A DNA stretch of 64,000 bases, taken from the NCBI RefSeq assembly GCF_040496035.1, contig NZ_JBEPJZ010000001.1, forward strand, positions 1,550,001 through 1,614,000. The letters run 5' to 3'. Shown in pieces: positions 61,271 to 64,000 of the stretch (position 1 is its first letter; every line of letters starts with the position of its first letter). The DNA comes from Agromyces sp. SYSU T00194 (lineage in GTDB: Bacteria; Actinomycetota; Actinomycetes; Actinomycetales; Microbacteriaceae). The notes below the pieces were generated by a model. That model was not told the DNA's origin. It saw nothing but the letters and a program-made list of their open reading frames with translations, and did no database searches. The position numbers and the translations under genes were made by a program.

Positions 61271-61882
61271 ATGGCGAGGCCGAAGCGTCAGGAGGAGCGG
61301 CGCAGCCAGTTGGTCGCCGCGGCCCAGCGGGCGATCGCGGCGCACGGCCCCGACGGCGCGCGACTGAACCGCGTGGCGGAGGAGGCGGGGCTCACGTCGG
61401 GCGCGGTGCTCTACTACTACCCCGACGTCGACGAGCTCATGTTCGAGGCGAACCGCGCCGGCATGGAGCGCTTCTACGAGGGCCGCGTCCGCATGCTCGA
61501 GCAGCTCGACGACGACCCCGTGGTGCGCCTGCTCGCCCTGGCGAAGTCCGGACTGCCGAGCGGACCCGACGACACCGAGGTGCGCCTGCTCTGCGAGCTC
61601 GGCGGCTCGGCCGGCCGCAACCCGCTCATGGCCTCGCTGCTGACCACCCTCTACGACCGGCAGGTCGGCATGTACCAGGTCGTGCTCGAGCAGGGGTCCG
61701 CGCGCGGCATCTTCACCCTCGGGCAGCCGTCGCTCACGATCGCACGCAACCTGGTCGCCCTCGAGGACGCCTACGGCTACCGCATCAATGCGAAGCATCC
61801 GACCATCGACCACGACGCCGCACTCGAGCTCATCGTGTCGTACGCCAGGCTCGCCACGGGTCATGCGCTGACCTCGGCCTGA
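61271..61882 (+). CDS. TetR family transcriptional regulator
   Basis: A 203-residue regulator. The N-terminal helix-turn-helix is [50 protein letters not shown] (about 11-60); the rest is a helical ligand domain. It is divergent from the amine-catabolism operon and convergent with potA (22-bp overlap of the 3' ends), so it probably controls one or both. ATG follows GGGAGGGA. Confidence 0.88.
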   Translation: MARPKRQEERRSQLVAAAQRAIAAHGPDGARLNRVAEEAGLTSGAVLYYYPDVDELMFEANRAGMERFYEGRVRMLEQLDDDPVVRLLALAKSGLPSGPDDTEVRLLCELGGSAGRNPLMASLLTTLYDRQVGMYQVVLEQGSARGIFTLGQPSLTIARNLVALEDAYGYRINAKHPTIDHDAALELIVSYARLATGHALTSA

Positions 61883-63012
61883 GCGCCGGACGCGCCGGCG
61901 TCGTCGGCAGGGGCGGTGGCGGATGCCGCTGCGTCGCCGGCCTCGGAGCCCGAACCCTCCGAGCCGTCGCGCGCGACCGCGGTCGCCCGGGCGAACCGGA
62001 TGCCCACCTCGTCGCCGCGCGCGAGTCGGCTCGCCCCGTGCACGGATGCGAGGATCGGCGCGTCGAGCCCGGCCACCTCGACCGAGATGGTGGAGGCGCC
62101 GCCGAGGAAGTACGTGTCGACGATCGTGCCGCGCAGGGTCGCCGTGGCGGCATCCGTCGTCAACTCGACGTCCTCGGGGCGCACCACCGCGGTCGCGGCC
62201 GCGCCGTGCGCGAGACCGTGCGTGTCGACCGGCACGACGCCGACGCCGGGTACGTCGACGCCGCCTGCGACGGCGATGCCGTCGAACAGGTTCGTGCTGC
62301 CGATGAACGACGCGACGAACCGGGTCGCGGGCGCCGAGTAGAGCTCCTGCGGCGTGGCGAGCTGCTCGAGCCGCCCATCGCGCAGCACCGCGATGCGGTC
62401 GGCCATCGACATGGCCTCCTCCTGGTCGTGGGTCACGACCACGAAGGTGAGGCCCACCTCGTGCTGCAGGCGCTTCAGCTCGAGCTGCATCGACGCGCGC
62501 ACCTGGCGGTCGAGCGCCGAGAGCGGCTCGTCGAGCAGCAGCAGACGGGGGCGCTTCACGATCGCGCGCGCGAGGGCCACGCGCTGGCGCTGGCCGCCCG
62601 AGAGCTGCGAGGGCCGGCGCTTCGCGAGCGCCTGCAGCCCGACGACCTCCATGACCTCGCCGACGCGGGTGCGCACTTCGTCGCGCCCGAGCCCCTCCGA
62701 CTCGAGGCCGTAGGCGATGTTCTTCTCCACGCTCAGGTGGGGGAAGAGCGCGTAGCTCTGGAACATCATGTTGACCGGTCGCCGGTGCGCCGGCATGCCG
62801 AGCAGGTCGTCGCCGTCGAGTTCGATGCGTCCCGACTGCGGGGTCTCGAACCCGGCGATCGAACGCAGCAGGGTCGTCTTGCCGCAGCCCGACGGGCCGA
62901 GCAGTGCGAAGAACTCGTTGTCGGCGATGTCGAGCGAGATGTCGTGCAGGGCGACGGTGTCGCCGTAGACGGCGTGCACGCCGTCGATGCGGAGCAGGGG
63001 GGACTGGCTCAT
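61861..63012 (-). CDS. potA: Polyamine-type ABC transporter ATPase
   Basis: A 383-residue ATPase. Walker [11 protein letters not shown]-loop [17 protein letters not shown], signature [15 protein letters not shown], Walker [13 protein letters not shown] and [14 protein letters not shown] are all present. A C-terminal TOBE domain ([14 protein letters not shown]...) is followed by an acidic/Ala tail ([22 protein letters not shown]). The class (PotA/spermidine-putrescine) is supported by the PotB/PotC-type permeases upstream. The ATG overlaps the permease stop (ATGA). Confidence 0.88.
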   Translation of the reverse strand: MSQSPLLRIDGVHAVYGDTVALHDISLDIADNEFFALLGPSGCGKTTLLRSIAGFETPQSGRIELDGDDLLGMPAHRRPVNMMFQSYALFPHLSVEKNIAYGLESEGLGRDEVRTRVGEVMEVVGLQALAKRRPSQLSGGQRQRVALARAIVKRPRLLLLDEPLSALDRQVRASMQLELKRLQHEVGLTFVVVTHDQEEAMSMADRIAVLRDGRLEQLATPQELYSAPATRFVASFIGSTNLFDGIAVAGGVDVPGVGVVPVDTHGLAHGAAATAVVRPEDVELTTDAATATLRGTIVDTYFLGGASTISVEVAGLDAPILASVHGASRLARGDEVGIRFARATAVARDGSEGSGSEAGDAAASATAPADDAGASGAQAEVSA

Positions 63013-63806
63013 CGTGCGGATCCTGTCAGTCGGGTCAGGCGCTGCGCCGCGATCACCGTGACGATGCTCACGAGCAGCAGGATGCTGGCGAGGGCGTTCA
63101 CCTCGGGCGTGACCCCGAAGCGCACCATGGAGTAGATGACGATCGGCAGCGTGGGCTGGGTCGGCGCCGTGGTGAAGAACGCGATCACGAACTCGTCGAG
63201 CGAGAGCGTGAACGCGAGCAGGGCGCCCGCGACGATGCCGGGGGCGAGCTGCGGCAGGGTGACCCGCACGAAGGTGCGCACCGGGCCCGCGCCGAGGTCG
63301 CGCGACGCCTCCTCGAGGCTCGGGTCGAGGTTCGCCATGCGCGCGAGCACGATCGCCGTGACGAACGCGGTCGCGAACACGCCGTGCGCGATGACCACCG
63401 AGTGCAGGCCGAGCGTGAACGAGATCAGCGAGAAGAAGGTCAGCAGGCCGATGCCGAGCAGCAGGTCGGGCATGATCGCCGGGGCGATCGCGAACGCCCG
63501 CACGAGGCCGCCGCGCGTGTAGTGCTGGATGCCGTACGCGAGCAGCGTGCCGAGCACGGTCGCGATGGCGGTCGCGCCGGTGGCCACGATGAGCGTGTTC
63601 ACGAGCCCCTGCATGAGCGCCTCGTTCGCGAACAGCTCGGGGTACCAGCGCAGCGAGAACCCGCGCCAGACGAACAGGTTCGACGAGTCGTTGAAGCTCA
63701 TGACCACGACGACGAGGATCGGCAGGTAGAGGAAGACGTAGCCGAGCCACAGGGGCACGAGGATGCCGCGGGGCCGACGTGCAACCGATGCACTGCGCTC
63801 AGCCAC
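63009..63806 (-). CDS. potC: Polyamine-type ABC permease (PotC-like)
   Basis: A 265-residue, six-helix permease. [47 protein letters not shown] is typical of PotC, and the EAA-like loop is [29 protein letters not shown] start; it overlaps the upstream permease stop by 8 nt and is coupled to potA by ATGA. Confidence 0.88.
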   Translation of the reverse strand: MAERSASVARRPRGILVPLWLGYVFLYLPILVVVVMSFNDSSNLFVWRGFSLRWYPELFANEALMQGLVNTLIVATGATAIATVLGTLLAYGIQHYTRGGLVRAFAIAPAIMPDLLLGIGLLTFFSLISFTLGLHSVVIAHGVFATAFVTAIVLARMANLDPSLEEASRDLGAGPVRTFVRVTLPQLAPGIVAGALLAFTLSLDEFVIAFFTTAPTQPTLPIVIYSMVRFGVTPEVNALASILLLVSIVTVIAAQRLTRLTGSAR

Positions 63807-64000
63807 GGCGCGGTCCTTCCGTGATGCGGCGCGAGACGGCGGCCTGCGCGACGATGACGAGCACGAGCAGGAAGGTGAGCAGCAGCGCGAGCGTGGCGCC
63901 GAACGGCCAGTCGCGGGCCTCGAAGAACTGGTCGCGCACGAGGTTGCCGATCATGATCGTCTTGCCGCCGCCGATGAGCTCGGGGATCACGAAGTTCGAC
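63799..64000 (-). CDS. potB: Polyamine-type ABC permease (PotB-like), 3' part
   Basis: Only the last 66 or so residues are in the window; the frame is open to the right edge. The sequence SNFVIPELIGGGKTIMIGNL, then VRDQFFEARDWPFGATLALLLTFLLVLVIVAQ, is the conserved C-terminal region of PotB-type permeases. The substrate-binding protein is presumably beyond the edge or elsewhere. Confidence 0.8.
   Translation of the reverse strand, partial: SNFVIPELIGGGKTIMIGNLVRDQFFEARDWPFGATLALLLTFLLVLVIVAQAAVSRRITEGPRRG

Overview
The window is about 70% G+C and packed with short-gap operons, Ala/Arg-rich proteins, GTG starts and frequent leaderless promoters. This fits a high-GC Gram-positive actinobacterium. 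The density of CUT1 sugar transporters, the gene types and the very frequent word GGATGCC/GGCATCC suggest the family Microbacteriaceae (Agromyces or Microbacterium-like). The family assignment is inference; no rRNA is present to confirm it.

Layout. (a) 1-8.5 kb, housekeeping and miscellany: the 3' end of a CpaE/MinD-like ATPase and a prepilin-peptidase-like protein (edge of a tad-type pilus locus), an alpha/beta hydrolase, a small membrane protein with an HTTM protein, an aminotransferase with a repeat-built tail, an animal-type haem peroxidase, yajQ, and an AbiEi/VSR-like gene bracketed by two 47-bp direct repeats. (b) 8.7-18.1 kb: a leftward operon of GH36 alpha-galactosidase, sugar-binding lipoprotein, two permeases and a GH13 alpha-glucosidase. 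A perfect 29-bp palindrome sits on its promoter, with a divergent ROK repressor and a LacI regulator beyond. (c) 18.3-23.2 kb: small membrane protein, PH-domain protein, tRNA-Tyr, inositol-phosphatase family enzyme, and a large membrane-anchored M23 protein. (d) 23.3-29.2 kb: maltose/maltodextrin locus, with a GH13 enzyme divergent from malE-malF-malG and LacI-type operators between them. (e) 29.3-32.0 kb: Nudix hydrolase, DUF222/HNH nuclease, tRNA-Thr and tRNA-Met.

(f) 32.3-55.7 kb, a plant galactan/pectin side-chain locus: GH35 beta-galactosidase, AraC regulator, DUF5107-TPR protein, aldose-1-epimerase, a GanSPQ-like importer, two secreted GH53 endo-galactanases, an ABC exporter, a CE7 acetyl esterase and a second sugar importer. 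The likely flow is secreted GH53 cutting galactan outside the cell, ABC import of oligosaccharides, cytoplasmic GH35 cleavage, and mutarotation by the epimerase. (g) 55.9-64 kb: alpha/beta hydrolase, then a leftward aldehyde dehydrogenase / FAD oxidoreductase / GT1 glycosyltransferase set, a divergent TetR regulator and a Pot-type polyamine ABC transporter cut by the right edge.

Four complete CUT1 importers occur here with no sugar-type ATPase next to any of them, so a shared MsiK-like ATPase encoded elsewhere is implied. At least 13 start codons (10 gene starts and 3 short upstream ORFs) lie 6-7 nt after a TAnnnT -10 hexamer, so leaderless transcription is common. The most unusual points are short upstream ORFs coupled to their genes by ATGA, the repeat-flanked AbiEi/VSR gene, hairpins placed between binding-protein and permease genes, and a glycosyltransferase embedded in an amine-catabolism operon.
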